64,000 bases of DNA from Caballeronia novacaledonica (lineage in GTDB: Bacteria; Pseudomonadota; Gammaproteobacteria; Burkholderiales; Burkholderiaceae). Positions within the stretch are counted from its first letter, which is position 1, and each line of letters starts with the position of its first letter. Location of the stretch: NCBI RefSeq assembly GCF_900258035.1, contig NZ_OGTP01000016.1, positions 89,727-153,726 of the forward strand. The letters are read 5' to 3'. Of the stretch, positions 17,134 to 27,184 are shown in pieces. The position numbers and the translations under genes are program-made. The notes beneath the pieces were generated by a model. The model had not been told where the DNA came from and made no database searches. It worked only from the letters and a program-made list of their open reading frames with translations.

Positions 17134-17276
17134 GATAAATTCTCCAATTTGCTGACGGGTAACCGGCATCGACGATACCGAGTACCCGGAAAACGGCAAA
17201 TCGGAGTGATCCTAATCTTGAAATAGTCGGCAAAGCCTTATGCCGATTGGCCTACCGCAGAATTTTGATACTCGTA

Positions 17277-18374
17277 TTAGGTCAGCGAAATATCGGTGAC
17301 GCGGCGTGGCGCTTCCAGATACTCCTTCGACTGCATCTCGACGATGCGCGACACCGTGCGCGCGAACTCGTTGGCCATCGGTCCTTCCACGTACAGCTCC
17401 TCCGCGGGCACCGCCGCCGACATCAGCAGTTTCACCTTGTGGTCGTAGAACACGTCGATGAGCCACGTGAAGCGGCGGGCTTCGGACGCCATGCGAGGCG
17501 TCATCTGCGGCACGTCGGAGAGAATGACCGCGTGAAAACGGTTCGCCAGTTCCAGATAATCGTTCTGCGAGCGCGGGCCGCCGCAGAGCGTGGCGAAGTC
17601 GAACCACACGACGCCGTCCGCCTTGCGCAGCGCCTTGATCTCGCGTTTTTCGATATGCAGGATCGGGCTTTCGTCGGGCACGGCCGCGAGCTTCGCGTAA
17701 TCCGCGCGCAGCGCTTCGCTCGCCGCCGCGCCGAGCGGCGTGTGATACGCCTTCACCTGCGACAGCGTGCGCTTGCGGTAGTCGGTGCCGGCATCGACGT
17801 TGAGCACGTCGAGATGCTGCTTGATGAGTTCGATCGCAGGCAGCAGACGATCGCGATGCAGCCCTTCCGGATACAGCGTGTCCGGCTGGTAATTGGACGT
17901 CATCACGAACTGCACGCCGTTCTTGAAGAGGCGATCGAGCAGGCGATAGAGAATCATCGCGTCGGCGATATCCGAGACGTGAAATTCGTCGAAGCAGATC
18001 AGCCTATAACGTTTGGCGATGCGTTTCGCGAGTTCGTCGAGCGGATCGGCCTGTCCTTTCAGTTCTTCCAGCTCGCGATGCACTTCGCGCATGAACTCAT
18101 GAAAATGCAGACGCGTCTTGCGCTGCACCGGCACGATTGCGTAGAAGCTGTCCATCAGAAAGCTCTTGCCGCGCCCGACGCCGCCCCACATGTAGACACC
18201 GCGCGGCAGGTCCGGATGCACGAGAAACTTCTTGAGCGCGTTGGAGCGGCGGGCCTTGTACGCGACCCATTCTTCGTAGCAGCGCTGCAGGCGCGCGACC
18301 GCCGCGAGTTGCGCCTCGTCCGATTGATAACCCCGCGTGCGCAGTTCGTTTTCGTAGTATTCGGTGACGTTCAT
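17277..18374 (-). CDS. zapE: cell division protein ZapE (AFG1-like ATPase)
   Basis: A 365-residue P-loop ATPase. Walker A is GGVGRGKS (64-71), Walker B is in RLICFDEFHVSD, and a sensor motif occurs in FVMTSNYQPD. ZapE associates with the Z-ring and lowers FtsZ polymer stability in an ATP-dependent way; mitochondrial AFG1/LACE1 are homologues. Length fits the family. It is the fourth gene of the sucA-odhB-lpd-zapE run, 86 bp after lpd, an arrangement usual in Burkholderia. Confidence 0.93.
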   Translation of the reverse strand: MNVTEYYENELRTRGYQSDEAQLAAVARLQRCYEEWVAYKARRSNALKKFLVHPDLPRGVYMWGGVGRGKSFLMDSFYAIVPVQRKTRLHFHEFMREVHRELEELKGQADPLDELAKRIAKRYRLICFDEFHVSDIADAMILYRLLDRLFKNGVQFVMTSNYQPDTLYPEGLHRDRLLPAIELIKQHLDVLNVDAGTDYRKRTLSQVKAYHTPLGAAASEALRADYAKLAAVPDESPILHIEKREIKALRKADGVVWFDFATLCGGPRSQNDYLELANRFHAVILSDVPQMTPRMASEARRFTWLIDVFYDHKVKLLMSAAVPAEELYVEGPMANEFARTVSRIVEMQSKEYLEAPRRVTDISLT

Positions 18375-18392
18375 CTTCTGCCGTTCGATGTG

Positions 18393-18430
18393 ACGAAGGC
18401 GAGCGGTTTGATCCGCTCGCCTTCGTTTTT
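18393..18430. terminator. hairpin between lpd and zapE
   Basis: ACGAAGGCGAGCGG and its exact complement CCGCTCGCCTTCGT flank TTTGAT, a 14-bp perfect stem. The T-run (TTTT) is on the plus-strand side, whereas lpd and zapE are read from the minus strand, where the stem is followed by CACATCG. It may therefore be an attenuator or RNA-stabilising stem for lpd mRNA rather than a standard terminator. Confidence 0.5.
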
Positions 18431-18460
18431 GCGATGCTCAATGCCCGAAGCCGAGCTTGC

Positions 18461-19891
18461 TTACATATTCAACGCGCGCTTGTCGACGGCCAGCGCCGCT
18501 TCACGCATCACTTCCGACAGCGACGGATGCGGATGGCAAATCCGGCCGATATCTTCGGACGCGGCCTTGAACTCCATCGCGACAACGGCTTCCGCGATCA
18601 GATCCGAAGCGTCCGCGGCGATCACGTGCACGCCGAGGATTTCGTCGGTCTTCGCGTCCGCGATCATCTTGACGAAGCCTTCCGCCTTGCCGATGCCCAA
18701 TGCGCGGCCGTTGGCCATCATCGGGAACTGGCCGGTCTTGATCTCGCGGCCTTCGGCCTTGAGCTGCTGTTCCGTCTTGCCGACCCACGCGATTTCCGGT
18801 TCCGTGTAGATGACCCACGGCACGCAGTTGTAGTCGATGTGCGGCTTCTGACCGTCGATGATTTCCGCCACCGCCACGCCTTCGTCTTCCGCCTTGTGCG
18901 CGAGCATCGGGCCGCGCACGACGTCGCCGATGGCGTACACGTTCGGCACGCTCGTCGCGCAATGGTCGTCGACGTCGATGAAACCGCGTTCGTTCGCCTT
19001 CAGGCCGATGGCTTCCAGACCGAGGTTATCGGTGTTCGGCACGCGGCCGATCGACACGATCAGACGATCCGCTTCCAGCGTCTGCGCGTTGCCCGCGTCG
19101 TCCGTGTAAGCGATGGAAACGCCCTTATCCGACGTCTTCACTTCGCCGATCTTCACGCCGAGGTGAATGTCCAGACCTTGCTTCTTGAACTGCTTCGCGG
19201 CTTCCTTCGCGAGCGATTCGTCCGCCGCGCCGAGGAATTGCGGCAGCGCTTCGAGCACGGTCACGTCGGCGCCCAGACGCCGCCACACCGAGCCGAGTTC
19301 CAGACCGATCACGCCCGCGCCGATCACGGCGAGCTTCTTCGGCACGGACTCGAACGACAGCGCGCCTTCGTTGTCGGCGATCAGCGTGTTGTCGACCGGA
19401 ATGTTCGGCAGATGACGCGCCTTCGAACCCGTCGCGATGATCACGTTCTTCGCCGTGACGGTTTCCGTCTCGCCTTCGCCCGACACTTCGATCTGCACGC
19501 CGGCGTCATTCTTGCCGGTGAACTTGCCATGACCCTTGAGCCACGTGATCTTGTTCTTGCGGAACAGGAACTCGATGCCCTTCGTCATTTTTTCGACGAT
19601 GCCGTCTTTACGGGCCAGCATCTTCGACACATCGAGCTTCACGTCCGACACGCTGATGCCGTGATCGGCCAGATGCTTCGACGCGTTCTCGAATTCTTCC
19701 GACGACGCCAGCAGCGCCTTCGACGGAATGCAGCCTACGTTCAGGCACGTGCCGCCGAGCTTCATTGCGCCCGCCGGGTTCTTCCACTTCTCGATACACG
19801 CAACCGTCTTGCCGAGTTGCGCTGCGCGAATCGCCGCGATATAGCCGCCAGGGCCAGCGCCGATCACGACGACATCAAATTCCTTGGACAT
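18461..19891 (-). CDS. lpd: dihydrolipoyl dehydrogenase (E3)
   Basis: FAD- and NAD-dependent E3 subunit, 476 residues, which reoxidises the dihydrolipoyl groups of the 2-oxoglutarate dehydrogenase complex. FAD loop GAGPGGYIAA (11-20), redox disulfide C49/C54 in GGTCLNVGCIPSK, NAD loop VIGAGVIGLELG, second FAD motif YAIGDVV, and the C-terminal active-site histidine in CHPHPSLSE are all present. It is third in the operon, 87 bp after odhB. Confidence 0.97.
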   Translation of the reverse strand: MSKEFDVVVIGAGPGGYIAAIRAAQLGKTVACIEKWKNPAGAMKLGGTCLNVGCIPSKALLASSEEFENASKHLADHGISVSDVKLDVSKMLARKDGIVEKMTKGIEFLFRKNKITWLKGHGKFTGKNDAGVQIEVSGEGETETVTAKNVIIATGSKARHLPNIPVDNTLIADNEGALSFESVPKKLAVIGAGVIGLELGSVWRRLGADVTVLEALPQFLGAADESLAKEAAKQFKKQGLDIHLGVKIGEVKTSDKGVSIAYTDDAGNAQTLEADRLIVSIGRVPNTDNLGLEAIGLKANERGFIDVDDHCATSVPNVYAIGDVVRGPMLAHKAEDEGVAVAEIIDGQKPHIDYNCVPWVIYTEPEIAWVGKTEQQLKAEGREIKTGQFPMMANGRALGIGKAEGFVKMIADAKTDEILGVHVIAADASDLIAEAVVAMEFKAASEDIGRICHPHPSLSEVMREAALAVDKRALNM

Positions 19892-19978
19892 GACTTTCCT
19901 TTAGTCTGACTCCGCTCTTGCGGAGACGCCTTCAGGCGGTGCGCGCGAGCCTATCGCGCGCACCGAAGGCACTTGTTC

Positions 19979-21274
19979 TTACAGGTCCAGCAGCAGACGG
20001 GCCGGATCTTCCAGCGCGTCCTTCATCGCGACCAGCGACAGCACGGCTTCGCGGCCGTCGATGATGCGGTGGTCGTACGACAGCGCGAGGTAGTTCATCG
20101 GGCGGATCACGATCTGGCCGTTTTCGACCACGGCGCGTTCCTTCGTCGCGTGCACGCCGAGAATCGCGGACTGCGGCGGGTTGATGATCGGCGTCGAGAG
20201 CATGGAGCCGAATACGCCGCCGTTCGAGATGGAGAACGTGCCGCCGGTCATTTCTTCGATCGACAGCTTGCCGTCCTTGGCCTTCTGGCCGAATTCGGCG
20301 ATCTTCTTCTCGATGTCGGCGAGGCTCATCTGATCCGCGTTGCGCAGGATCGGCACCACCAGGCCGCGCGGCGAACCGACCGCGATACCGATGTCGAAGT
20401 AGCCGTGATAGACGATGTCGTTACCGTCGATCGACGCGTTCACGAGCGGGAACTTCTTCAGCGCGTGCACGGCGGCCTTCACGAAGAACGACATGAAGCC
20501 GAGCTTCACGCCGTGTTCCTTCTCGAAGCGGTCCTTGTACTTGTTGCGCAGGTCCATGACCGGCGCCATGTTGACTTCGTTGAACGTCGTCAGGATGGCG
20601 TTGGTTTGCTGCGATTCGAGCAGACGCTCGGCGATACGCGCGCGCAGACGCGACATCGGCACGCGCTGTTCCGGACGGTCGCGGAGCCACTGATCGGCCG
20701 ATGCCGGCGCCGAAACTTGCGGCAGCGAAGGCTTGGCGGCGCGTGCGGGCGCGGCGGCCGGAGCCGGTGCGGCAGCTTTGGCAGGTGCGGGAGCCGATGC
20801 GGACGCGGCAAGCGCGTCGCCCTTCGTGATGCGGCCGTCGCGGCCCGAACCGGACACCTGATCCACCGAAACGCCCTTCTCGGCCAGAATCTTCGTCGCG
20901 GCCGGCGATGCGGCGCCGCCCGTTGCGCTCGCCTGCGCGGCGGCCGGAGCAGCGGCAACCGGCTCGGCTTGCGGCGCCGGCTTCACTTCGGCGTCGCCCG
21001 CGGCGGCGGCGGCGGGTGCTTCGCCGGCCTTCGCTTCGGTGTCGATCTTCGCGATGAGTTCGTCGGCGGTGACGATATCGCCGTCGTGCTTGATCACTTG
21101 CGCCAGGACGCCGGCGGACGGCGCGGGCACTTCCAGCACGACCTTGTCGGTCTCGATTTCGATGAGGATTTCATCCTGGGCGACAGCCTCACCCGGCTTC
21201 TTCTTCCATTGCAGCATGGTCGCTTCCGAGACCGACTCGGAAAGCTGCGGAACCTTGACTTCTACGATAGCCAT
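19979..21274 (-). CDS. odhB: dihydrolipoyllysine succinyltransferase (E2 of 2-oxoglutarate dehydrogenase)
   Basis: A 431-residue E2 core protein of the TCA cycle. The lipoyl domain carries the modified lysine K44 in EIETDKVVLE. It is followed by an Ala/Pro-rich linker, a peripheral subunit-binding domain (SPAATKILAEKGVSVDQVSG), a second Ala/Pro linker and the acyltransferase domain ending with the catalytic SYDHRIIDG (His402, Asp406). A single lipoyl domain is normal for this enzyme. It lies between sucA (80 bp gap) and lpd. Confidence 0.97.
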   Translation of the reverse strand: MAIVEVKVPQLSESVSEATMLQWKKKPGEAVAQDEILIEIETDKVVLEVPAPSAGVLAQVIKHDGDIVTADELIAKIDTEAKAGEAPAAAAAGDAEVKPAPQAEPVAAAPAAAQASATGGAASPAATKILAEKGVSVDQVSGSGRDGRITKGDALAASASAPAPAKAAAPAPAAAPARAAKPSLPQVSAPASADQWLRDRPEQRVPMSRLRARIAERLLESQQTNAILTTFNEVNMAPVMDLRNKYKDRFEKEHGVKLGFMSFFVKAAVHALKKFPLVNASIDGNDIVYHGYFDIGIAVGSPRGLVVPILRNADQMSLADIEKKIAEFGQKAKDGKLSIEEMTGGTFSISNGGVFGSMLSTPIINPPQSAILGVHATKERAVVENGQIVIRPMNYLALSYDHRIIDGREAVLSLVAMKDALEDPARLLLDL

Positions 21275-21354
21275 TTCTGTATTGTCCTAATGCGTGTCTG
21301 TGTTCGAGCGTGAAACCGGCGGACATCGTGCCCGCCGGCTCCTTCAGGCAGGGA

Positions 21355-24213
21355 TTACTTCGCGACGGTCTGAGCGCCCTTCAGGCGGCCGAACGCGCCT
21401 TCCACGAGCGCCTTCTGCTGCTCGTAGTGTTTCGCGTAGTAGCCGACCGCCGGCGACGCCGAAGCCGGACGGCCGCTGTAGGCCAGCTTCATGCCTTCGC
21501 GCATGCCTTCGCGCAGATGGTGCTCGACGTAGAACCAGGCGCCCTGATTCTGCGGCTCGTCCTGCACCCACACCACTTCGGTCGCGTTCTCGTACTTCTT
21601 GAGTTCCGCGTCGAACTGCTTGTGCGCGAACGGATACAGCTGCTCGATACGCACGATCGCGACATCGTTGCTCTTCGCTTCACGGCGATGCGCGACGAGG
21701 TCGTAATACACGCGGCCCGAGCACACGATCACACGCTTGACCTTCTTCGCCTCGATGCCTTCCTCGACTTCGCCGATGACCGGCTGGAACGAGCCCTTCG
21801 ACAGTTCCGTCAGATCCGACACGGCTTCCTTGTGACGCAGCAGCGACTTCGGCGTGAAGATGATGAGCGGCTTGCGGAACAGGCGGATCATCTGACGGCG
21901 CAGCAGGTGGAAGACCTGCGCCGGCGTCGTCGGCTGGACCACTTGCATGTTGTGATCCGCGCACAGTTGCAGGAAGCGCTCGATGCGCGCCGACGAGTGC
22001 TCCGGACCCTGACCTTCGTAGCCGTGCGGCAGCATCATCGTGAGACCGGAGACGCGGCCCCACTTCACTTCGCCCGACGAGATGAACTGGTCGATCACGA
22101 CCTGCGCGCCGTTCACGAAGTCGCCGAACTGCGCTTCCCACGCGACGAACGTGTTCGGTTCGGCCGTCGAATAGCCGTACTCGAAGCCGAGCACCGCTTC
22201 TTCGGACAGCACCGAGTCGATCACCGTGAACTTGGCCTGGCCTTCCGCGATGTTCTGCAGCGGAATGTAGGTGCCGTCGTTCCAGCGTTCGCGGTTTTGA
22301 TCGTGCAGCACTGCGTGACGGTGCGTGAACGTGCCGCGGCCCGAGTCCTGGCCCGTCAGACGCACGGCGTAGCCCGATGCCACCAGCGACGCGAACGCGA
22401 GATGCTCGCCCATGCCCCAGTCGAGCTTGGCTTCGCCGAGACCCATCGCGCGGCGGTCGTTGATGACGCGCTCGACGAGCGGGTGAACCTTGAAGTTCTC
22501 GGGAATCGTCGTGATGCGCTCGGCGAGACGCTTCAGTTCGGCGAGCGGCACGGCGGTGTCGGCCGCGTCGGTCCACTTGCGGTTCAGGAACGGCACCCAG
22601 TCGACCGCGTACTTGCTCTTGTAGTTCGAGAGCACCGGATCGATCGTGTGATGGCCTTCGTCCATCGCCTGACGATATTCCTTGACGTACGTGTCCGCGT
22701 CTTCGGCCGTGATCACGCCTTGCTGCACGAGCTTTTCCGCGTAGACGGCGCGCGTGCCCGGATGCTTAGCGATGGTCTTGTACATCAGCGGCTGCGTGAC
22801 CGCCGGCGTGTCCTGCTCGTTGTGGCCGAGCTTGCGGAAGCAGATGATGTCGACGACCACGTCCTTGTGGAACTTCATGCGGAAGTCGATCGCGAGCTGC
22901 GTGGCGAGCACGACGGCTTCGGGATCGTCGCCGTTCACGTGCAGCACCGGCGCCTCGATCATCTTGACGACGTCCGAGCAGTACAGCGTCGAGCGCGCAT
23001 CGCGCGGGTCCGACGTGGTGAAGCCGATCTGGTTGTTGATGACGATGTGCAGCGTGCCGTGCGTGCCGTAGCCGCGCGTCTGCGCGAGGTTCAGCGTTTC
23101 CATCACGACGCCCTGGCCCGCGAAGGCCGCGTCGCCGTGCACTTGCACCGGCAGCACTTGCAGACCGTCTTCGTCGCCGCGGCGATCCATACGCGCCTTG
23201 GCCGAGCCTTCGACCACCGGATTCACGATTTCCAGGTGCGACGGGTTGAACGCGAGCGACAGGTGAACCGGGCCGCCTTCGGTCGACACGTCCGACGAGA
23301 AGCCCTTGTGGTACTTCACGTCGCCGGCCGGCAGGTCATCGACGTGCTTGCCTTCGAATTCGGCGAAAAGGTCCGCCGGCATCTTGCCGAGCGTGTTCAC
23401 CAGCACGTTCAGACGGCCACGGTGCGCCATGCCGATGACGATTTCCTGCACGCCGTTCTTGCCCGCGTGACGCACGACTTCGTCCATCGACGCGATGAAG
23501 CTCTCGCCGCCTTCCAGCGAGAAGCGCTTCTGGCCGACATACTTGGTGTGCAAGAAACGCTCGAGGCCTTCGGAGGCCGTCAGGCGCTTCAGGATGTGCT
23601 TTTTCTTGTCGTTCGAGAAGGTCGGCGTCGAGCGGATCGACTCGAGCTTCTCCTGCCACCAGCGCTTCTGCTCGGGATCGCTGATGTACATGAATTCGGC
23701 GCCGATCGTGCCGCAGTAGGTGTCGCGCAGAGCCTTGACGATATCGCGCAGCGACGCCTGCTCGAAGCCGAAGTACAGGTTGGTCGAGTTGAACACCTGG
23801 TCCATGTCGGCTTCGGTGAAGTCGTAGAAACCGGGTTCGAGCTCGGGGATGGCGGGACGCTCGCGACGCTTCAACGGGTCGAGATTCGCCCATTGCGTGC
23901 CGAGGAAGCGATACGCGCCGATGAGGGATTGGACGTAGACCTGCTTGCGCGCGGTGGTGAGGTCACCGGTGCTTTCGCGCGGGATGAAGGCGTTGGCCTT
24001 CGCGCGCTGTGCGAAAGACTCGACGATGGGGCCGTGGGCCACGTCGTTGTGAGCCGTGCCGTCGGAAGCGGGCACGTTCTGCAACGCGTCGAAATAGGCT
24101 CGCCAGGTCTCGGGCACTGACGCGGGATTATCGAGATATTGCTCGTACAACTCTTCGACGTACGGAGCATTACCGCCGAACAGATAAGAGTTCGACTGGA
24201 ATTGCTTCATCAT
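21355..24213 (-). CDS. sucA: 2-oxoglutarate dehydrogenase E1
   Basis: Thiamine diphosphate-dependent decarboxylase of 952 residues, the normal size. It has the N-terminal E2-interaction segment (NAPYVEELYEQYL), the active-site MAHRGRLNVLVNTLGK, GDAAFAGQGVVMETLN, a TPP-binding NNQIGFTTS and the C-terminal acyl-CoA-sensing domain typical of SucA. It converts 2-oxoglutarate and transfers succinyl groups to OdhB. Two ATG codons are adjacent at the start; AGGTGAG lies 7 nt upstream of the first. It heads the operon. Confidence 0.97.
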   Translation of the reverse strand: MMKQFQSNSYLFGGNAPYVEELYEQYLDNPASVPETWRAYFDALQNVPASDGTAHNDVAHGPIVESFAQRAKANAFIPRESTGDLTTARKQVYVQSLIGAYRFLGTQWANLDPLKRRERPAIPELEPGFYDFTEADMDQVFNSTNLYFGFEQASLRDIVKALRDTYCGTIGAEFMYISDPEQKRWWQEKLESIRSTPTFSNDKKKHILKRLTASEGLERFLHTKYVGQKRFSLEGGESFIASMDEVVRHAGKNGVQEIVIGMAHRGRLNVLVNTLGKMPADLFAEFEGKHVDDLPAGDVKYHKGFSSDVSTEGGPVHLSLAFNPSHLEIVNPVVEGSAKARMDRRGDEDGLQVLPVQVHGDAAFAGQGVVMETLNLAQTRGYGTHGTLHIVINNQIGFTTSDPRDARSTLYCSDVVKMIEAPVLHVNGDDPEAVVLATQLAIDFRMKFHKDVVVDIICFRKLGHNEQDTPAVTQPLMYKTIAKHPGTRAVYAEKLVQQGVITAEDADTYVKEYRQAMDEGHHTIDPVLSNYKSKYAVDWVPFLNRKWTDAADTAVPLAELKRLAERITTIPENFKVHPLVERVINDRRAMGLGEAKLDWGMGEHLAFASLVASGYAVRLTGQDSGRGTFTHRHAVLHDQNRERWNDGTYIPLQNIAEGQAKFTVIDSVLSEEAVLGFEYGYSTAEPNTFVAWEAQFGDFVNGAQVVIDQFISSGEVKWGRVSGLTMMLPHGYEGQGPEHSSARIERFLQLCADHNMQVVQPTTPAQVFHLLRRQMIRLFRKPLIIFTPKSLLRHKEAVSDLTELSKGSFQPVIGEVEEGIEAKKVKRVIVCSGRVYYDLVAHRREAKSNDVAIVRIEQLYPFAHKQFDAELKKYENATEVVWVQDEPQNQGAWFYVEHHLREGMREGMKLAYSGRPASASPAVGYYAKHYEQQKALVEGAFGRLKGAQTVAK

Positions 24214-24531
24214 TTTACGCTCACCTTTCTTCGAGTTTCTCGAGGAAGTGCGGGTTAAGAAACCTTCCGCGCCACGGCCTGACCGTTTAGCGGATTGCGC
24301 GAATCAAGTCTGCTTGGAAGGACCTAAAAAGCGACAGCTAATCGAAGAAGCATAGCACAGAACCAATCGTCATATGACCGATCGCCGCATGCGCTCTCCT
24401 TCTCAGCCTTGATGCAACAAGCATGTGCGGACTTTTATGAGATAAACAAGACTCCCTTGCACGACGTCGAAAAAAGCAAAAGCCGCCCGAAGGCGGCTTT
24501 TGTTTTGCGGATGCGAACCGATACCTGAAAC
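24214..24531. other. intergenic region between sucA and typA
   Basis: 318 bp with no convincing gene. It should hold the sucA promoter and 5' leader, for which no clear -35/-10 pair was found, and it holds the typA terminator at its far end. Confidence 0.7.
24471..24501 (-). terminator. Rho-independent terminator of typA
   Basis: On the minus strand AAAAGCCGCC-TTCG-GGCGGCTTTT is followed by GCTTTTTT, 31 bp past the typA stop. Confidence 0.9.
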
Positions 24532-26358
24532 TTATTCGGCGTTCGCTTCGCGGCTTGCGCGGCGACGCTCGTGTTCCTTCAGATGACGCTTGCGCAGGCG
24601 GATCGATTGCGGCGTGACTTCGACGAGCTCGTCGTCGTCGATGAACTCGACCGCGTATTCCAGCGAAAGCTGGACCGGCGGCACGAGACGCACGGCTTCG
24701 TCGGTGCCCGACGCGCGCACGTTGGTCAACTGCTTGCCCTTGATCGGGTTCACGACGAGGTCGTTGTCGCGGCTGTGAATGCCGATGATCATGCCTTCAT
24801 AAAGCGCATCGCCCGGCGACACGAACATGCGGCCGCGATCCTGCAGCTTCCACAGCGCATATGCGACGGCGGCGCCGTCGTCTTGCGAGATCAGCACGCC
24901 GTTGCGACGCTCGCCGACCGAGCCTTCCTTCACCGGCGCGTACGAATCGAACGTGTGGCTCATCAGACCCGTGCCGCGCGTGAGCGTCAGGAACTCGCTC
25001 TGGAAACCGATCAGACCGCGCGCCGAAATCTTGTACTCGAGACGCGTGCGGCCGCGGCCGTCGGACGTCATGTCGAGCATTTCGCCCTTGCGGCGGCCGA
25101 GTTCTTCCATCACGCCGCCCTGATGCTGGTCTTCGATATCGACCGTCAGGTTTTCATACGGCTCGCACTTCACGCCGTCGATTTCCTGCAGCACCACGCG
25201 CGGACGCGACACCGCGAGCTCATAGCCTTCACGACGCATGTTCTCGACGAGAATCGTCAGATGCAGCTCGCCACGGCCCGACACTTCGAACGTGGTTTCG
25301 TCGCCGGTGTCCTTCACGCGCAGCGCGACGTTGTGGTTCAGTTCCTTCGTGAGACGGTCGCGAATCTGGCGGCTCGTCACGAACTTGCCTTCCTTGCCCG
25401 CGAGCGGCGACGAGTTCACGAGGAAGTTCATCGTGAGCGTCGGTTCGTCGACGGTGATCATCGGCAGCGCTTCGGGATTGTCCGGCGAGCAGATCGTCAC
25501 GCCGATGCCGATTTCCTCGATGCCGTTGATCAGCACGATGTCGCCCGCCTGCGCTTCCTCGACCTGCACGCGCTCGAGGCCGTGGAACGACAGCACCTGA
25601 TTGATCTTGCGATTGAGGATCGCGCCGTCCGGACCCGAACGCACCGCCACCTGCATGCCGGGGCGGATGCGGCCGCGCGCGACACGGCCCACGCCGATAC
25701 GGCCGACGTACGAGTTGTAGTCGAGCGACGTGATTTGCAGTTGCAGCGGGCCTTCCGGATCGGCCGGACGCACCGGCACGTGTTCGAGAATGGCTTCGAA
25801 GAGCGGGCGCATCGTGCCTTCGCGCACTTCGGGATCGAGACCGGCGTAGCCGTTCAGACCGGACGCATACACCACCGGGAAGTCGAGCTGCTCTTCGGTT
25901 GCGCCGAGCTTGTCGAAGAGATCGAAGGTCTGGTTGATCACCCAGTCGATACGCGCGCCCGGACGGTCCACCTTGTTGATCACGACGATCGGCTTGAGAC
26001 CCAAAGCGAGCGCCTTCTTCGTGACGAAGCGCGTCTGCGGCATCGGGCCTTCGACGGCATCGACGAGCAGCAGCACGGAATCGACCATCGACAGCACGCG
26101 CTCCACTTCACCGCCGAAGTCGGCGTGTCCCGGCGTATCGACGATATTGATGTGCGTGCCTTCGTATTCGACGGCGCAGTTCTTCGCCAGGATCGTGATG
26201 CCACGTTCCTTTTCGATGTCGTTCGAGTCCATGACGCGCTCGGCGACCTGCTGATTTTCCCGGAACGTGCCCGACTGACGGAGCAACTGGTCGACGAGCG
26301 TAGTCTTGCCGTGGTCGACGTGGGCAATGATGGCGATATTGCGGAGGGCGCGAGTCAT
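24532..26358 (-). CDS. typA: ribosome-associated GTPase TypA/BipA
   Basis: A 608-residue translational GTPase that binds the ribosome and aids 50S assembly and stress or low-temperature growth. G1 AHVDHGKT (12-19), switch II DTPGHADFGGEVERV, G4 NKVD, then EF-G-like domains and the BipA-specific C-terminus with RGLIGFQSEFLTLTRGTG. It is monocistronic and divergent from marR. Confidence 0.97.
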   Translation of the reverse strand: MTRALRNIAIIAHVDHGKTTLVDQLLRQSGTFRENQQVAERVMDSNDIEKERGITILAKNCAVEYEGTHINIVDTPGHADFGGEVERVLSMVDSVLLLVDAVEGPMPQTRFVTKKALALGLKPIVVINKVDRPGARIDWVINQTFDLFDKLGATEEQLDFPVVYASGLNGYAGLDPEVREGTMRPLFEAILEHVPVRPADPEGPLQLQITSLDYNSYVGRIGVGRVARGRIRPGMQVAVRSGPDGAILNRKINQVLSFHGLERVQVEEAQAGDIVLINGIEEIGIGVTICSPDNPEALPMITVDEPTLTMNFLVNSSPLAGKEGKFVTSRQIRDRLTKELNHNVALRVKDTGDETTFEVSGRGELHLTILVENMRREGYELAVSRPRVVLQEIDGVKCEPYENLTVDIEDQHQGGVMEELGRRKGEMLDMTSDGRGRTRLEYKISARGLIGFQSEFLTLTRGTGLMSHTFDSYAPVKEGSVGERRNGVLISQDDGAAVAYALWKLQDRGRMFVSPGDALYEGMIIGIHSRDNDLVVNPIKGKQLTNVRASGTDEAVRLVPPVQLSLEYAVEFIDDDELVEVTPQSIRLRKRHLKEHERRRASREANAE

Positions 26359-26484
26359 ATAGAGGTGTCTTGGTTGTGCGCCGTCGGAGCGAGTCTCTTC
26401 AGCGAGACTCCTTGGCTCGGCAAGCCCCCCATGAAACCGTCATGCAAGCATGACCACGCGGGCCCGGCGCGGTGAGAACCGTAA

Positions 26485-26490
26485 ATTATA
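26485..26490 (-). promoter_or_regulatory. probable -10 box of typA
   Basis: A perfect TATAAT on the minus strand, 127 bp before the typA ATG. No -35 hexamer at ideal spacing is clear; TTGCAA lies 21 bp upstream. Confidence 0.45.
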
Positions 26491-26601
26491 GCACGCATGG
26501 ATGTCGTTCCCTTGCAATAGGACCCAACCCGTAAGCAGGCTCGTGAGCCAGCCTGTCGCAGCCGCGACCACGCGATTGTTAAGCGTTTTCAGAAAAGATT
26601 G

Positions 26602-26630
26602 TTGCAGGGGCTGATACGCTTGCCTATAAT
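26602..26630 (+). promoter_or_regulatory. promoter of marR
   Basis: TTGCAG (26602-26607) and TATAAT (26625-26630) are spaced by 17 bp and lie 38 bp before the marR ATG. Just downstream (26646-26653) is ATTGCAAC, which recurs before the nodT-like gene at 27218-27225. Confidence 0.7.
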
Positions 26631-26668
26631 CCTGCCTAGTCAACTATTGCAACCGCATAATTATTTCC

Positions 26669-27184
26669 ATGAGCGACGCTCCGAAATCCGCGGCGATCGG
26701 CGACTACGTACTCGCCGAGAGCGTCGGCTACCTGATCAGCCGGGTGCGCTCGACCATGTGGAACATGGTCACGCAACATACGACCTCCGAACTGGGCATC
26801 ACGAGCACGCAAGCAAGCATCCTCTTCATGCTGGCGGTCGGCAAGTGCCTGACGGCGGCGGACATCGCCCGCGAATACGGGATCGATGCGAGCGCGGTGA
26901 CGCGGCTCATCGACCGGCTGGAAAAGCGCGGCCTGCTCTCGCGCGTGCGCAGCGAGGAAGACCGGCGCGTCGTGCGCCTCGCGCTGACGGACGCAGGCCA
27001 CGCGACCGCCGAAAAGATTCCCGCTATTTTCACGCGCGTGCTGGATAACCTGCTCACGGGCTTCACGCCCGAGGAAGTGGGCTTTCTGAAGAGTATGTTG
27101 CGCCGGATTCTGTCGAATTCCTGCGATCCTTCCGTGGCACCCTTGCTCGGCGGCAATGATAAGCCTGGTACGTCATTGCGATGA
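26669..27184 (+). CDS. MarR-family transcriptional regulator of the efflux operon
   Basis: A 171-residue winged-helix repressor. DNA-binding core: GKCLTAADIAREYGIDASAV then TRLIDRLEKRGLLSRVRSEE, with wing DRRVVRLALTDAG. MarR proteins are dimers that usually repress neighbouring genes and release DNA on ligand binding. It sits 75 bp upstream of a NodT-EmrA-EmrB efflux operon on the same strand, so control of that operon is the natural reading. The repeated octamer ATTGCAAC before both genes is a possible operator half. Confidence 0.9.
   Translation: MSDAPKSAAIGDYVLAESVGYLISRVRSTMWNMVTQHTTSELGITSTQASILFMLAVGKCLTAADIAREYGIDASAVTRLIDRLEKRGLLSRVRSEEDRRVVRLALTDAGHATAEKIPAIFTRVLDNLLTGFTPEEVGFLKSMLRRILSNSCDPSVAPLLGGNDKPGTSLR

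Larger units (their letters stand above)
26359..26668. other. divergent promoter region of typA and marR
   Basis: 310 bp without a convincing gene. It holds a typA -10 box on one side and the marR promoter on the other; the middle part shows nothing recognisable. Confidence 0.7.
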
